From: Cytobacillus oceanisediminis
Lineage (GTDB): Bacteria > Bacillota > Bacilli > Bacillales > Cytobacillaceae
Length of the DNA stretch: 64,000 nucleotides
NCBI RefSeq assembly: GCF_022811925.1
Contig: NZ_CP065511.1
Coordinates: 4,147,501 to 4,211,500 of the forward strand
Direction: 5' to 3'
Shown one piece after another: positions 37,397 to 47,022 of the stretch. Made by a program: the position numbers and the translations under genes. The number at the start of each line of letters is the position of its first letter. Position 1 is the stretch's first letter. The notes under the pieces are model-generated. The model did not search any database. It worked only from the letters and a program-made list of their open reading frames with translations, and was not told the DNA's origin.

Positions 37397-38654
37397 AATT
37401 TGGCAAATCTCGTTTATTAGCTGCTACTGGTACCTTTAATTCTTCAGTAAGGTCAAACTTGCCGATTTTATCAACATCTGCATTTTCCAATTTAACCGTG
37501 TCAAAATCAAAGTCTTTTGCCGTCAGAAGTATTGCTTCAATCGCATGAAGTGTTGATTTATCATCTATTATTTCTGATTCATTATTAAAACGGATTAAGA
37601 GTTTCCCATCCTGTATTTCTTCTGTTTCAAAATCAATGTCTTCTGGTATAGATGCCTGTAAATTATTTTCAGTCCGGTTTTGCTTCATGGCTATTAGAGC
37701 CTCTTTTATAGAATTGAGCTGTTCTCTCAGCGGGACCAGGAATGGTGTTGAATCTGCGCCATTTGGATATAAGAAATAATAAATTAAGTTACCATTGCTA
37801 TTTTCCGGGATAAATTCCTCTCTATATCCATAATGGCTAAAGTCAATGCCGATTTCCCCTTCAGTCATGAGGTTAATCTTTTCTATATCAAGATTATTCA
37901 TTATATTGGCCAAGACCTTCTCTAAAAGTAATTCTGTCGTGGAAGATATACTATATGGATGATCCGCTGGCACATCAACAGTTAACATTTTATTTCCCTG
38001 ATCATAGGTGAAATTTGCTTTCAAAGGATAGTAATCATCTAAACCCCATTCAACTTCGGTAAGCCTGCTCATCGTGTCTTCAAATTGTTCAAATTTCGTC
38101 CTGGCAGGGTCTTCATCAATTAAAACACTGACGGGTACAATATTTTGCGCATCCTTATCCGGAATCGCATAAGTCAGTACCTCTTTCCCTGCCAAGTCTT
38201 CTTCATAAACGGCAGTAGGGCTTGATTCTGATACAACTGTCTTCTCGCTTATCTCATCATTTGTTTCCGCTTCCGGCTCAGTGGACAGCTGTGCCTGGTC
38301 CTGTTCTTCTGAGCCTTTCTCTTGAGCATTTAATTCAGAGTCTTCCTCTCTTGCTTCCAGAATAGTGTTATTTTCACTTGTTATTTGTTCAGATGATGTT
38401 GATCGGTCCGCTTTCAATTCGACCTGCTTATCGGCAGACTCCTGCCAGCTCATAAGGTTTGGGACGAGAATAAAAAGCAGGAGCAAGGCAGCAGCCGCTG
38501 CGATAGATGGCAGGATCCACGTTCTGTTTTTTTGCTTTCCCATCTTAATTTCGATGGCTTGATAAATGTCTTTCGGATCACGATCATCTTTAATTTTAGG
38601 CATCTGGCTCAGCAATTCCTGAAGCTGCTCATCGCTCCACTTTGATTCCTTCAT
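37395..38654 (-). CDS. rsiX: Anti-sigma-X factor RsiX
   Basis: A 419-residue membrane-spanning anti-sigma factor. A cytoplasmic N-terminal part (about 1-45) that would hold sigma-X is followed by a single membrane helix (about 46-66), a long acidic Glu/Ser-rich stretch (about 72-160) and an extracytoplasmic C-terminal domain. It overlaps the 3' end of sigX by 26 bp, the usual coupling of ECF sigma and anti-sigma genes. It is about 50 residues longer than B. subtilis RsiX, the excess lying in the acidic linker. Confidence 0.88.
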   Translation of the reverse strand: MKESKWSDEQLQELLSQMPKIKDDRDPKDIYQAIEIKMGKQKNRTWILPSIAAAAALLLLFILVPNLMSWQESADKQVELKADRSTSSEQITSENNTILEAREEDSELNAQEKGSEEQDQAQLSTEPEAETNDEISEKTVVSESSPTAVYEEDLAGKEVLTYAIPDKDAQNIVPVSVLIDEDPARTKFEQFEDTMSRLTEVEWGLDDYYPLKANFTYDQGNKMLTVDVPADHPYSISSTTELLLEKVLANIMNNLDIEKINLMTEGEIGIDFSHYGYREEFIPENSNGNLIYYFLYPNGADSTPFLVPLREQLNSIKEALIAMKQNRTENNLQASIPEDIDFETEEIQDGKLLIRFNNESEIIDDKSTLHAIEAILLTAKDFDFDTVKLENADVDKIGKFDLTEELKVPVAANKRDLPN

Positions 38655-39180
38655 TATCCATTCCCTCCTTCACCTTAAAATCTTCCATATGTTTTTTAAG
38701 CACCTTTAAAGCACGATGCTGGGTTGTTTTAACCTTGCTTTCGGTCCAGCCTAGTGAATCAGCTGTTTCAGTAATGCTGAGTTCATGTATATATCTCATA
38801 ATTATGACAAGCCTCTGGTCAATGGTGCATAAATCCAGACAGCGATAGATCAGCTGAATTTCTTCTCTTTGCAAGGCAATTTCTTCAGGCAAGGGGAGCT
38901 CATCCTTTACCTGCTGAGTTGACCAGTCAAATTTCTCCATAATCCTTTGCTTCCAGCCCTTTTGCTTGCGAAAGGAATCTATGGCAACATTCCGCGCAAT
39001 TGAAAAGAGCCATGTTTTTTCGCTACTTTTCCCTTCAAACCTTTCATATGATTTTAATACTCTTATATAGACTTCCTGGACTAAATCCTCAGCCAGTTCC
39101 TTGTTTTTGACCATATAAAAAAGAAATTGAAAAACGTCATGATGGTATTTTTTATAAAGTTCATCAAAAACGGAGTCCAT
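38629..39180 (-). CDS. sigX: ECF RNA polymerase sigma factor SigX
   Basis: 183 residues of an extracytoplasmic function sigma factor. Region 2 contains VKNKELAEDLVQEVYIRVLKSYERFEGK and region 4 the helix-turn-helix ELSITETADSLGWTESKVKTTQHRAL. In B. subtilis sigma-X controls cell-surface modification genes and resistance to cationic peptides. It lies downstream of resE and has an exact sigma-X promoter in front of it, indicating autoregulation, and is followed by rsiX. Confidence 0.95.
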   Translation of the reverse strand: MDSVFDELYKKYHHDVFQFLFYMVKNKELAEDLVQEVYIRVLKSYERFEGKSSEKTWLFSIARNVAIDSFRKQKGWKQRIMEKFDWSTQQVKDELPLPEEIALQREEIQLIYRCLDLCTIDQRLVIIMRYIHELSITETADSLGWTESKVKTTQHRALKVLKKHMEDFKVKEGMDNEGIKVER

Positions 39181-39207
39181 GGATTCCCCTCCCCGTTCAA
39201 TAAAATA

Positions 39208-39234
39208 GTCGTTCTCTCTCTAAAAAAAGTTACA
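39208..39234 (-). promoter_or_regulatory. Autoregulatory sigma-X promoter of sigX
   Basis: Minus strand TGTAAC (39234-39229), exactly 17 bp, CGAC (39211-39208): the sigma-X consensus. It lies about 28 bp before the sigX start. Confidence 0.85.
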
Positions 39235-39341
39235 GTTTAACTATATTATTATTTTGCAGAAAAGCGCAAGAGCCTGTTTGGGTGCAGGATTACTCCCTTG
39301 CCTTCAAAAACGCCCGGCCTATTGCTTAGAACTATATATTT

Positions 39342-39384
39342 CAAAAAAATAGGGAAGGAAATTTTATGCATCTCCTTCCCTAAG
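39342..39384 (-). terminator. Terminator of resDE
   Basis: AGGGAAGGA and TCCTTCCCT pair around an AT-rich loop on the minus strand, followed by ATTTTTTT. It separates resE from sigX. Confidence 0.85.
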
Positions 39385-39437
39385 CCTATAATTAATTGTT
39401 TCCCGTGTATCAAGAACAATCGTCACATTTCTCGCCT

Positions 39438-41222
39438 TTATCCTTCATTTCGAGGGATAAAGATTGAAAATGTCGTACCATGTCCGGTCTTGCTTTGAAC
39501 GGTAATATGGCCTTTATGAGCTTCAATTATATTTTTTGCAATTGCAAGGCCAAGGCCAGTTCCAGATCGGCCCCTCGTTCTTGCTTTGTCCGCTTTGTAA
39601 AAGCGTTCAAATACAAACGGCAGGTCTTCTTCGGGAATCCCTGAGCCAGAATCTTTCACTTCAATAAACAGTCCCCGTTCATCACTTCGTTCGATCACTT
39701 TTACCTCTCCATTCTGAGGTGTATGCCGGATGGCATTATCAATCAGATTGGTCATGACCTGTTCAATTCTGTCCGGATCAATTTGAATAGGGACACCCTT
39801 GCTTTGCAGATCATGTTCCAGACTAATTTCCTTCTCTTTTGCCAGCCCCTGAAACTTCCTGATAATTCTTTGCAGATAGGAATTCACTTCAGTTTCTTCC
39901 ATTGTCAGCTGAATATGTCCGGCTTCCATTCTGGCAAGATCCAGCAATTCATTCACAAGCCTGCCCATTCTCAGGGATTCATCATAAATGACACTTGCCA
40001 TCTCTTTTTTCTCTTCGTCCGTTCCGGCAATATCATCGACAATCGCTTCACTATACCCCTGCATCATAGAAATTGGCGTCCTTAATTCATGAGAAACATT
40101 CGCTATAAAATCATTCCGGAGCTTATCAAGCTTACGCTCCTCCGTCATGTCCCTGATAACCGCAACCGCTCCTCTTATATATTTATTATTATAAAGAGGG
40201 CTGACGATTATCACCCAGGAACGCCCTTGTATAGAGATTTCGCCAATCTGCTCCTTCTCGGTATTTACAGCAAGCTGGAAGAGCTCCATGACTTTGGATG
40301 GCACTTCCTCTGTATTATTCTCAATGTCATCCAGTTCATAAAACCAGCTTTGCAAAAATCGCTCTGCAGGAGGATTGGTGATCAGGATCGTGCCATCCCG
40401 GTTGAAGGTGATTACCCCATCAGCCATCCCGCTTAGAATGCTTGCCAGCTGTTCTTTTTCCTGGCTTAGAGCATTCATATTGAATTTCAGCTGTCTGCCC
40501 ATTTGATTAAAAGCCATGGCTAATTCGCCAACCTCATCATTAGTTAGAATCGGAACCTTTGTATCAAATTTACCTCTTGCTACCTCAAAAGCAGCTTCTT
40601 TCATTTTTCTAAGCGGAGCATTAATTCTTGTCGATAAGAAAAAAGCAAAGATGGTTGTTAAAATGATGGCAACTCCTGCTGCCAGCAAAATGAACTTAGT
40701 CGTTGAACGCAGTGTTTCATGCATGACTTCAATGGACTGATAAATAAAGACTGCCCCATTGCTGCTGTCACCTTCAAGAGGGACCCCAATTATAAGAATC
40801 TTGCTGTCGTCATCTGCGGCTAGGTCTGTATACTCAGGATTAACGGATGTTACTTTTTTTACAGTCTTATCTTCCGTGAGAACTTCTTTTAAATCATCTT
40901 CCTCGGTGAGGTAGGAGATAGGGAGTTTTAATGAACCTGTATGGTTTGGAGAATAGTAGTACTCATTCGGCGAGTTAATAATGACTACTTTTGTAACATC
41001 GTCGACAAGTTCCCAGGAAATCTCCAAACCGACTTCACGGTTATGCTCTTTTAAAATTCTGGTTATTTTATGGGCGGTATTCGATAATCCTTTTTCTGTT
41101 TCATTTATATGGTAATTCTCAAAAAACTCAAGCAGCATGACTGTTAATATAAGCAGTACAAAGGAAACTAATAAAAGAATTGTGCCCCATAGCTTACCTG
41201 CAACACTCCTAAAGAGCATCAT
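39438..41222 (-). CDS. resE: Sensor histidine kinase ResE
   Basis: 594 residues: membrane helix (about 10-33), extracytoplasmic domain (about 34-165), second helix (about 170-193), HAMP, a PAS domain (about 250-360), HisKA with the phosphorylated histidine in [12 protein letters not shown], and the ATPase domain with the N box, [20 protein letters not shown] and [15 protein letters not shown]. ResE phosphorylates ResD when oxygen is limiting or nitric oxide is present. Its start overlaps resD by 4 bp. Confidence 0.97.
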   Translation of the reverse strand: MMLFRSVAGKLWGTILLLVSFVLLILTVMLLEFFENYHINETEKGLSNTAHKITRILKEHNREVGLEISWELVDDVTKVVIINSPNEYYYSPNHTGSLKLPISYLTEEDDLKEVLTEDKTVKKVTSVNPEYTDLAADDDSKILIIGVPLEGDSSNGAVFIYQSIEVMHETLRSTTKFILLAAGVAIILTTIFAFFLSTRINAPLRKMKEAAFEVARGKFDTKVPILTNDEVGELAMAFNQMGRQLKFNMNALSQEKEQLASILSGMADGVITFNRDGTILITNPPAERFLQSWFYELDDIENNTEEVPSKVMELFQLAVNTEKEQIGEISIQGRSWVIIVSPLYNNKYIRGAVAVIRDMTEERKLDKLRNDFIANVSHELRTPISMMQGYSEAIVDDIAGTDEEKKEMASVIYDESLRMGRLVNELLDLARMEAGHIQLTMEETEVNSYLQRIIRKFQGLAKEKEISLEHDLQSKGVPIQIDPDRIEQVMTNLIDNAIRHTPQNGEVKVIERSDERGLFIEVKDSGSGIPEEDLPFVFERFYKADKARTRGRSGTGLGLAIAKNIIEAHKGHITVQSKTGHGTTFSIFIPRNEG

Positions 41223-41935
41223 TCATTGATAACCTCGAACTTGTAGCCCACTCCCCAAACAGTGACAATCATTCTGGCAGCCTGCTCAGAAACTTTATTT
41301 AATTTTTCACGCAAGCGCTTCACATGTGTATCGACTGTTCTTAAATCTCCGAAAAATTCATAGTGCCACACTTCCTTAAGCAGCTGCTCCCTGTCAAAAA
41401 CCTTATCCGGCGCCTTTGCCAGGAAATAGAGAAGTTCATATTCCTTTGGAGTTAAACTGACTTCTTTCCCATCAGCCAACACTTTGTGAGCATCATTATC
41501 GATCGTTAGATGAGGAAAAACGATTACATCTTTTGCTGTTGTTTCTGTTTGAAGGTAGGTAGTTTTAGAAGACCTGCGCAATAATGCCTTCACGCGCAGC
41601 ACAACTTCCCTTGGGCTGAAAGGCTTTACAATGTAATCATCAGTGCCCACTTCAAACCCCTGTACGCGGTTAACTTCTTCCCCTTTGGCTGTCAGCATGA
41701 TCACAGGAGTCGCTTTTTTCTCTCTCAGCTCTCTGCATACTTCAATGCCGTCTTTGCCGGGCATCATTAAATCCAAAAGGATGACATCGTAATCATTTGC
41801 CAGAGCTTTTGACAAAGCCTGGTTTCCATTTTCCGCTTCATCAATGGAATAATTTTCACGCTCAAGGTACATCTTTAATAAACGGCGGATTCTTTCTTCA
41901 TCATCCACTAGTAAAATTTTTACTTGGTTTTCCAT
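41219..41935 (-). CDS. resD: Two-component response regulator ResD
   Basis: 238-residue OmpR/PhoB type regulator. The receiver has the acidic pair DDEE near the N terminus, the phosphorylated aspartate in [13 protein letters not shown] and the switch lysine in [10 protein letters not shown]; the winged helix DNA-binding domain is at about 130-235 ([26 protein letters not shown]). ResD activates resABC, ctaA and anaerobic respiration genes. In B. subtilis it lies directly after resC; here a terminator-like hairpin and a repeat lie in between. Confidence 0.97.
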   Translation of the reverse strand: MENQVKILLVDDEERIRRLLKMYLERENYSIDEAENGNQALSKALANDYDVILLDLMMPGKDGIEVCRELREKKATPVIMLTAKGEEVNRVQGFEVGTDDYIVKPFSPREVVLRVKALLRRSSKTTYLQTETTAKDVIVFPHLTIDNDAHKVLADGKEVSLTPKEYELLYFLAKAPDKVFDREQLLKEVWHYEFFGDLRTVDTHVKRLREKLNKVSEQAARMIVTVWGVGYKFEVINE

Positions 41936-41983
41936 TTTTCAAATCCCCCTAACGTTCAATAAAAATAAATAAAGCTTTAATTA

Positions 41984-42012
41984 AAGCCTTCACTGTTGTG
42001 AAGTGAAGGCTT
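41984..42012 (-). terminator. Terminator-like hairpin between resC and resD
   Basis: AAGCCTTCACT and AGTGAAGGCTT form an 11-bp stem with a seven-base loop. The following run (TTAATTAAAG) is only moderately T-rich on the minus strand. Confidence 0.6.
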
Positions 42013-42050
42013 GTATGATTAATTTCAGTATTTTTATCTTTGAATTTTGA

Positions 42051-42237
42051 GAACTGTCTAGCTCCAGCGCCTACCCCCTCGAGGTCACAAACCAATCCTC
42101 CCAAAAAGGCAAAGAACGCCTTTTTGGGAGGCTCGGCTTGTGCTTGAGGCCCGCAGGATGCGGGTCATGCAGACGTTGCCACAGGACGTGGCGTTCTTAG
42201 TCTGCGTTCCTTCGTGAGCAAGGCGCTTCCGCTTTTA
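42051..42237 (-). repeat. Inverted medium copy of the dispersed repeat family, between resC and resD
   Basis: Read on the minus strand it begins AAGCGGAAGCGCCTTGCTCA and ends GGCGCTGGAGCTAGACAG plus TTCTC, with 70 bp of near identity to the copy at 11756-12186 and an internal hairpin CCTCCCAAAAAGGCG... CGCCTTTTTGGGAGG-type. It begins right at the resC stop codon. Confidence 0.85.
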
Positions 42238-42240
42238 TAG

Positions 42241-43422
42241 TTATGATCCGGCGTAAGAGTGCAATCCTGCAATGACCAGGTTTACCGCAACCAAATTAAA
42301 CATGATAATGATAAATCCGATTACTGCAAGCCACGCAGACTTTTCACCATGCCAGCCCTTTGAAAGGCGAAGGTGAAGATATGCAGCATAAAATAGAAAG
42401 GTAATAAGCGCCCATACTTCCTTTGGATCCCATCCCCAGAAACGAGTCCAGGCGATTTGTGCCCATATCATGGCAAAAATCAAAGCTCCGAGCGTAAATA
42501 CCGGAAATCCAATTAATACTGAACGGTAGCCAATCTCATCAACCAAATCCAGATTAATATTTTTTGCAAGCGGCTGAAGCGCAGCTCCAACCCTTTTCCG
42601 GAGAATCAATCTTAAGGCAAGATATAGAATGATACCTGAAGCCAATGACCATATAACTGTATTTAATTTTTTTGCATTGATAATTGCAGGCATTTCGGCC
42701 AGAGGTTCAAATTTCCCTTCCGTAATCAGCTGTCCCTCGTTAGGACCAGTTAAAGCAGGCATATGATACTCAAGAACATCTTCCTGACCGTTCTTATCAA
42801 TCCAGTTAAATTCCGCTTTGTAGCCTGAAGCTGAGAAGCCTGAGCTTATAACAATAAACCCAAGTGTGCAAACCAGGCCAAACATAACGGCTTCAAGCCA
42901 GAATCTCTGTTTGCTTTGCTTAGTTTGATCCACTGATTTTACCAAATAAATTAATCCGGCAGCGAAGCTTACAGCCAAAATAGCTTGCCCAACTGCAGCT
43001 GTTGTAACGTGAATATGAAGCCAATCACTCTGCAGGGCGGGGATCAGCGGTGAAACTTCCCGCGGAAACATACTTGCATAAGCAATCATCAGTACCGCAA
43101 CCGGGAGCGTAAAGACTCCTAAAATAGGTGTTTTATAAATTAAGTAAATCACTATAAAAGCACCAACAAGTGACATTCCAAAGAATGTTGTAAATTCGAA
43201 AAGGTTGCTGACAGGCGCATGCCCGGCTGCAATCCACCTTGTAATAAAGTAGCCAAGCTGTGCAGCAAACCCGATAATCGAGATCCATAATCCAATTGCT
43301 GCCCATCTGTTTGGCCCTTGTTTTGTTCTATTCTTATCCTTTATAGAGCCGGCAAAAAAGACAGTAGCAATTAAATAGAGGATAAAAGCTGTGTATAGTA
43401 AATTGCTGCTTATTGTAACCAC
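42241..43422 (-). CDS. resC: Cytochrome c biogenesis protein ResC (CcsA family)
   Basis: A 393-residue polytopic membrane protein that, with ResB, moves haem across the membrane and attaches it to apocytochromes c. About eight hydrophobic segments and the tryptophan-rich haem-handling motif [23 protein letters not shown] are visible, with conserved histidines in LHIHVTTA and the GLHSYAG end. It starts 12 bp after resB. Confidence 0.96.
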   Translation of the reverse strand: MVTISSNLLYTAFILYLIATVFFAGSIKDKNRTKQGPNRWAAIGLWISIIGFAAQLGYFITRWIAAGHAPVSNLFEFTTFFGMSLVGAFIVIYLIYKTPILGVFTLPVAVLMIAYASMFPREVSPLIPALQSDWLHIHVTTAAVGQAILAVSFAAGLIYLVKSVDQTKQSKQRFWLEAVMFGLVCTLGFIVISSGFSASGYKAEFNWIDKNGQEDVLEYHMPALTGPNEGQLITEGKFEPLAEMPAIINAKKLNTVIWSLASGIILYLALRLILRKRVGAALQPLAKNINLDLVDEIGYRSVLIGFPVFTLGALIFAMIWAQIAWTRFWGWDPKEVWALITFLFYAAYLHLRLSKGWHGEKSAWLAVIGFIIIMFNLVAVNLVIAGLHSYAGS

Positions 43423-43434
43423 TCAGATTCCTCC

Positions 43435-45066
43435 TTAGCCTTTCTTTTCACTTTGATTTTGCAGCTGATCTTCCGGCATCGTAATTCCGGTTCCATCCAA
43501 TGCTGCTTCAATTTCCCTTTTAAGTCCATGCCAGTTTTTGTTAGTGTGTCCTGCTACCCACACCTCTCCATTAACACGGCGCAGCCAAACTCTTCGATGG
43601 TTCCAATAAGACCCTTGTGCAACACCTATCATGAAAATAACACCGCCCAATGCGATAATCCATAGGGTCAAATCTTTTCGGACAGTCAGAGCCGATACAT
43701 TTTTAGTATCTATGCCTTTAAATGCCATCTTATATTCATTATCGCCAAATGGTTCAATTGTCTGTCGGATTGCAACAAAGCTAATTTCGCCATCTGGCTT
43801 ATCCGGAGTAAACATTTTAAAAACAAAGGCAGGATTATTAGGAACTCTGGACTTTGTAATCGGTTCCCCATTTTCATCAAATTCAAAATCGGGAAAATAG
43901 CTGACAACTTCCGCTTTATAGCCATTTCCTAGATCATATACATCCTGAGGATCATTCAGGTCGACTGTTAAATCACCATACTCTTCACCCGTTTTTTTAT
44001 TTGTCAGGGCAAAGGACATTTTGTTAAGCTCATTAAGTTTATAATCTACTTGGTATAATGCAAATTTTTCAAACTTTAAAGGTTTATTTACCTTAATTTC
44101 ATAGTCCTTAACTTTCTCGAGATCAGCCTCTTCCCCTGCAACTGTATCTCCTTGTTTTTTATAAAGAATCACATTGGACTGATAATTTTTTGCTACCATC
44201 CCTGCTTTATCAATCGCTTCTTCAAACACTTCTTTATCTTTCTCTTTATCGTACATTTCAAGGATGAAGCCATCATTTTTAAGATAGTATTCTCCATTGG
44301 TTTCTGGAATGACCTTTGTCTCGCCTTCCCGGATCCAAAGTATTTTGTCAACGTACATGCCGGGAACAAAACGCAGCATTCCTCCGATTAAAAATATGAT
44401 AAGCCCTACATGGTTAACGTATGGGCCCCATCTTGAGAAACGTCCCTTCTCGGCAAGGATATTTCCATTCTCTTCTCTGATGCTGTATTTCTTGGATTGT
44501 AATTTTGCTTTTGCCATTGTAAATGCCTGATCAGTATCTTCTGCCTTTGACACTCCAAATACCCGCTGGCGCTGCAGATAGCTTTCATGACGGCTTACCC
44601 TCTGTTTTTTTAGAGCCCTGTACAAAGGGACAACCCTATCCAGACTGCATATCACAAGCGATATGCCGATTGAGGCAATCAAAATCAAATACCACCATGA
44701 GCTGTAAAGGTTATGAAATCCCAGATCATAGTATAATTTACCTATCCAGCCATATTGATCTTCGTAATATTCTTCAGCAGGCATGATTGGCGGAATATAC
44801 ATTTCCTGAGGCAGAATTGTTCCAAGGGCTGAAGCAATCAGCGTTATTACAATAAGCCAGACTCCAACCTTTACAGACGAGAAAAAATTCCAAATTTTAT
44901 CAATTATCGTTTTGTTATAGGTTTGCGAACGGCGTGCACTTCCTTCATACCGCATATCCAGAAGTTTCTTATCTTTTTCTTTTTCTTCCAATACCTTGCC
45001 GCATGACTCACATAGTATCGTACCTATGGGGTTTACATGGCCGCAGTCGCATTTTACTTCTTTCAT
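43435..45066 (-). CDS. resB: Cytochrome c biogenesis protein ResB (Ccs1 family)
   Basis: 543 residues. The N terminus has a zinc-ribbon-like segment (MKEVKCDCGHVNP and ILCESCG, four cysteines), followed by membrane helices near 70-90, 125-145 and 215-235, a large extracytoplasmic domain (about 240-470) and a final helix near 475-497. Partner of ResC in haem delivery. Starts about 20 bp after resA. Confidence 0.95.
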   Translation of the reverse strand: MKEVKCDCGHVNPIGTILCESCGKVLEEKEKDKKLLDMRYEGSARRSQTYNKTIIDKIWNFFSSVKVGVWLIVITLIASALGTILPQEMYIPPIMPAEEYYEDQYGWIGKLYYDLGFHNLYSSWWYLILIASIGISLVICSLDRVVPLYRALKKQRVSRHESYLQRQRVFGVSKAEDTDQAFTMAKAKLQSKKYSIREENGNILAEKGRFSRWGPYVNHVGLIIFLIGGMLRFVPGMYVDKILWIREGETKVIPETNGEYYLKNDGFILEMYDKEKDKEVFEEAIDKAGMVAKNYQSNVILYKKQGDTVAGEEADLEKVKDYEIKVNKPLKFEKFALYQVDYKLNELNKMSFALTNKKTGEEYGDLTVDLNDPQDVYDLGNGYKAEVVSYFPDFEFDENGEPITKSRVPNNPAFVFKMFTPDKPDGEISFVAIRQTIEPFGDNEYKMAFKGIDTKNVSALTVRKDLTLWIIALGGVIFMIGVAQGSYWNHRRVWLRRVNGEVWVAGHTNKNWHGLKREIEAALDGTGITMPEDQLQNQSEKKG

Positions 45067-45085
45067 ATATAAAACTCCCCGTAAC

Positions 45086-45610
45086 TTATGGTTTAATCTG
45101 TTCCATATAGTTCTTGATCGTATCTTCAGTCATCTCTCCTGTAATATACTTGACTACCTTACCGTCTTTATCGATAAGGAAAGTTGCAGGAAGAGGATTA
45201 ATCCCGTAAGCTGATTGGACCTGGGTATTCTTATCAATGACAATCGGGAAAGATAAATCGTAACGCTCAGAAAATTTATTAACTGCCAAATCTGTTTCTC
45301 CAACATTGACAGCCAAAACCTGAACACCCTCATCTTTAAATTGCTTATATTGGTTGTTCATATATGGCATCTCTTTCTCACAGGGCTTGCACCATGTTCC
45401 CCAAAAGTTCAGGAAAACACCCTGGCCTTCATAATCTGATAACCGGTGTTTATTTCCATCCATGTCTGCAAGAACAAAATCAGGTGCCTTTTCGCCTACG
45501 GCAACCTTTTGAATCTTGTCTTTCGTAAAATTAGCGTATAGCGTATATGCCACGGCAGCACCAAGGACAAGCAATATGACTGTTCTTATTACCAGACGCT
45601 GCTTTTTCAT
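45086..45610 (-). CDS. resA: Thiol-disulfide oxidoreductase ResA
   Basis: 174-residue membrane-anchored thioredoxin-like protein that reduces the CXXCH cysteines of apocytochrome c outside the membrane. Anchor helix at about 7-25; active site C74-K-P-C77 in FWGTWCKPCEKEMP, with E80 equivalent to the specificity residue of B. subtilis ResA; cis-proline region NPLPATFLID. First gene of resABC. Confidence 0.97.
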   Translation of the reverse strand: MKKQRLVIRTVILLVLGAAVAYTLYANFTKDKIQKVAVGEKAPDFVLADMDGNKHRLSDYEGQGVFLNFWGTWCKPCEKEMPYMNNQYKQFKDEGVQVLAVNVGETDLAVNKFSERYDLSFPIVIDKNTQVQSAYGINPLPATFLIDKDGKVVKYITGEMTEDTIKNYMEQIKP

Positions 45611-45715
45611 AAAAAATTTCCCTCCTAAGGCATCCTTTTCAGATCAAAAATCGTACCCTTTAACAAGTTAATATGTAACATATGGAAAAAGAAATTAGCC
45701 TCATAGCTGTTTACT

Positions 45716-45724
45716 ATTATAGCA
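45716..45724 (-). promoter_or_regulatory. Extended -10 promoter upstream of resA
   Basis: Minus strand TGCTATAAT (45724-45716), an extended -10 without a good -35, as expected for a promoter that depends on an activator such as ResD. About 106 bp before resA. Confidence 0.55.
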
Positions 45725-45796
45725 TTTTTCATCATACCTATATTGTTAACAAATAATCGTAACTGTGACACTTCTATGAATTTTTTTAAAAGCTCA

Positions 45797-46522
45797 CTAT
45801 TTCTTTTTCATAGCAAGTGCCCGCAGCTGCTTAACTTCATGGGCCGTAAGTTCTCTCGCATCTCCCGCTGATAATCCCTGCAAAGTGAGATAGCCATATC
45901 TCTCTCTCTTTAGTTTCAGAACGGGGTGGCCAATGGCTTCAAACATCCTCCTAACCTGGCGATTGCGTCCTTCATGGATGCTGATTTCCACAATGGCTGT
46001 CTGTTTTTTCTTATCCATTGATAAAAGTTTCGTTTTGGCAGGTGCTGTTTTTCCATCTTCGAGTACCACACCTCTTTGAAGGCTTCTCATGCTTTCTTTT
46101 GAAGGAATGCCTTTTACCTTGGCAACGTAGACTTTTTCAATCTCATTGCTTGGGTGCATTAAAAGATTTGCAAACTCCCCATCATTGGTAAGAATGAGAA
46201 TTCCGGATGTATCGTAATCCAGTCTTCCAACAGGGTAAATTCTTTGTTTGATTCCTTCAAAGAAATCCGTGACGACTTTTCTGCCTTTATCATCGGAAAC
46301 GGCAGAGATTACGCCTCTTGGCTTATAGAGAAGGAAATAAACGGGTTCCTCCCTCTCAACTGGAATTCCATCCACTTCAATCCGATCTGAAGGAGATACC
46401 TTAACTCCCAATTCCTTCACTGTATTTCCGTTAACTTTTACACGGCCTTCAGCTATTAGCTCTTCCGCTTTTCTTCGCGAAGCAAACCCGGCATGGGCAA
46501 TAACCTTCTGCAATCTTTCCAT
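45797..46522 (-). CDS. rluB: 23S rRNA pseudouridine synthase RluB
   Basis: 241 residues: N-terminal S4 RNA-binding domain (about 1-60, MERLQKVIAHAGFASRRKAEELI) and a RsuA-type catalytic domain with the active aspartate in GRLDYDTSGILILTNDG. Modifies uridine 2605-equivalent of 23S rRNA in the family type. ATG at 46522 follows GAGGTGACATAT. Lies between spmB and resA as in B. subtilis (ypuL). Confidence 0.95.
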   Translation of the reverse strand: MERLQKVIAHAGFASRRKAEELIAEGRVKVNGNTVKELGVKVSPSDRIEVDGIPVEREEPVYFLLYKPRGVISAVSDDKGRKVVTDFFEGIKQRIYPVGRLDYDTSGILILTNDGEFANLLMHPSNEIEKVYVAKVKGIPSKESMRSLQRGVVLEDGKTAPAKTKLLSMDKKKQTAIVEISIHEGRNRQVRRMFEAIGHPVLKLKRERYGYLTLQGLSAGDARELTAHEVKQLRALAMKKK

Positions 46523-46678
46523 ATATGTCACCTCAAAGTTTTATTAACAGTATTTCATACTTTTTCACTCCTACTGAATTATGACATAATTCGTCAAGTT
46601 TTCAAAGCAAACCATAGTTAAAACAGCTTACATCAGAAATAGTCTGTAATTACTGAAAGTTGGAATATAGATAAAAAT

Positions 46679-46707
46679 GAAAAAAGACACCTAATTAGGT
46701 ATCTTTT
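46679..46707 (-). terminator. Terminator of dacB-spmAB
   Basis: Compact palindrome GATACCTAATTAGGTGTC with A-run before and T-run after on the minus strand. Confidence 0.75.
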
Positions 46708-46742
46708 TGATAATAGAATGTTTTGTTTTTAAACTGTTGGCC

Positions 46743-46929
46743 GTTGATCTCCGCTGCGGGCACTCAGCGAACCCGCGGGGAGGAATGAGAGCCTTCTCGG
46801 CTTTGCCTGCGGGGTCTCTCACTTCCCTCTCCTCCCGCAGGACATTGAACTTGCTTCTAAGAAATTTACACTGCACGAAAAAAATGCGAATGCATTTTCG
46901 AGGATCAAGCGGCCTCAGCTACAATCAAC
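46743..46929. repeat. GTTGAT...ATCAAC-bounded GC-rich repeat
   Basis: About 187 bp of GC-rich, palindrome-rich DNA bounded by GTTGATCTCCGCTGCGGG and ACAATCAAC (ends in inverted orientation). Interior blocks CGCGGGGAGGAA, CGGCTTTGCCTGCGGGG and CTCCTCCCGCAGGA match a non-coding repeat that I know from many Bacillaceae genomes. It occupies the 500-bp gap between rluB and spmB together with the spmB terminator. No gene is supported there. Confidence 0.75.
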
Positions 46930-47022
46930 TCAGTGATTAAACTTCGTTTGCAATTAAATATCAACAACCTGAATCATCGTTAAGAACCTATTTTAAATGC
47001 CTAGTTATTTTTCATTCTTGTT

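Noticed and set aside
46743..46929. CRISPR array or insertion sequence at the GC-rich block
   Set aside because: There are no regularly spaced repeats and no transposase; the block is a single palindromic repeat element.
46691..46940. Two short frames through the GTTGAT repeat
   Set aside because: Both read the GC-rich repeat and terminator; products are low-complexity with no start signal.
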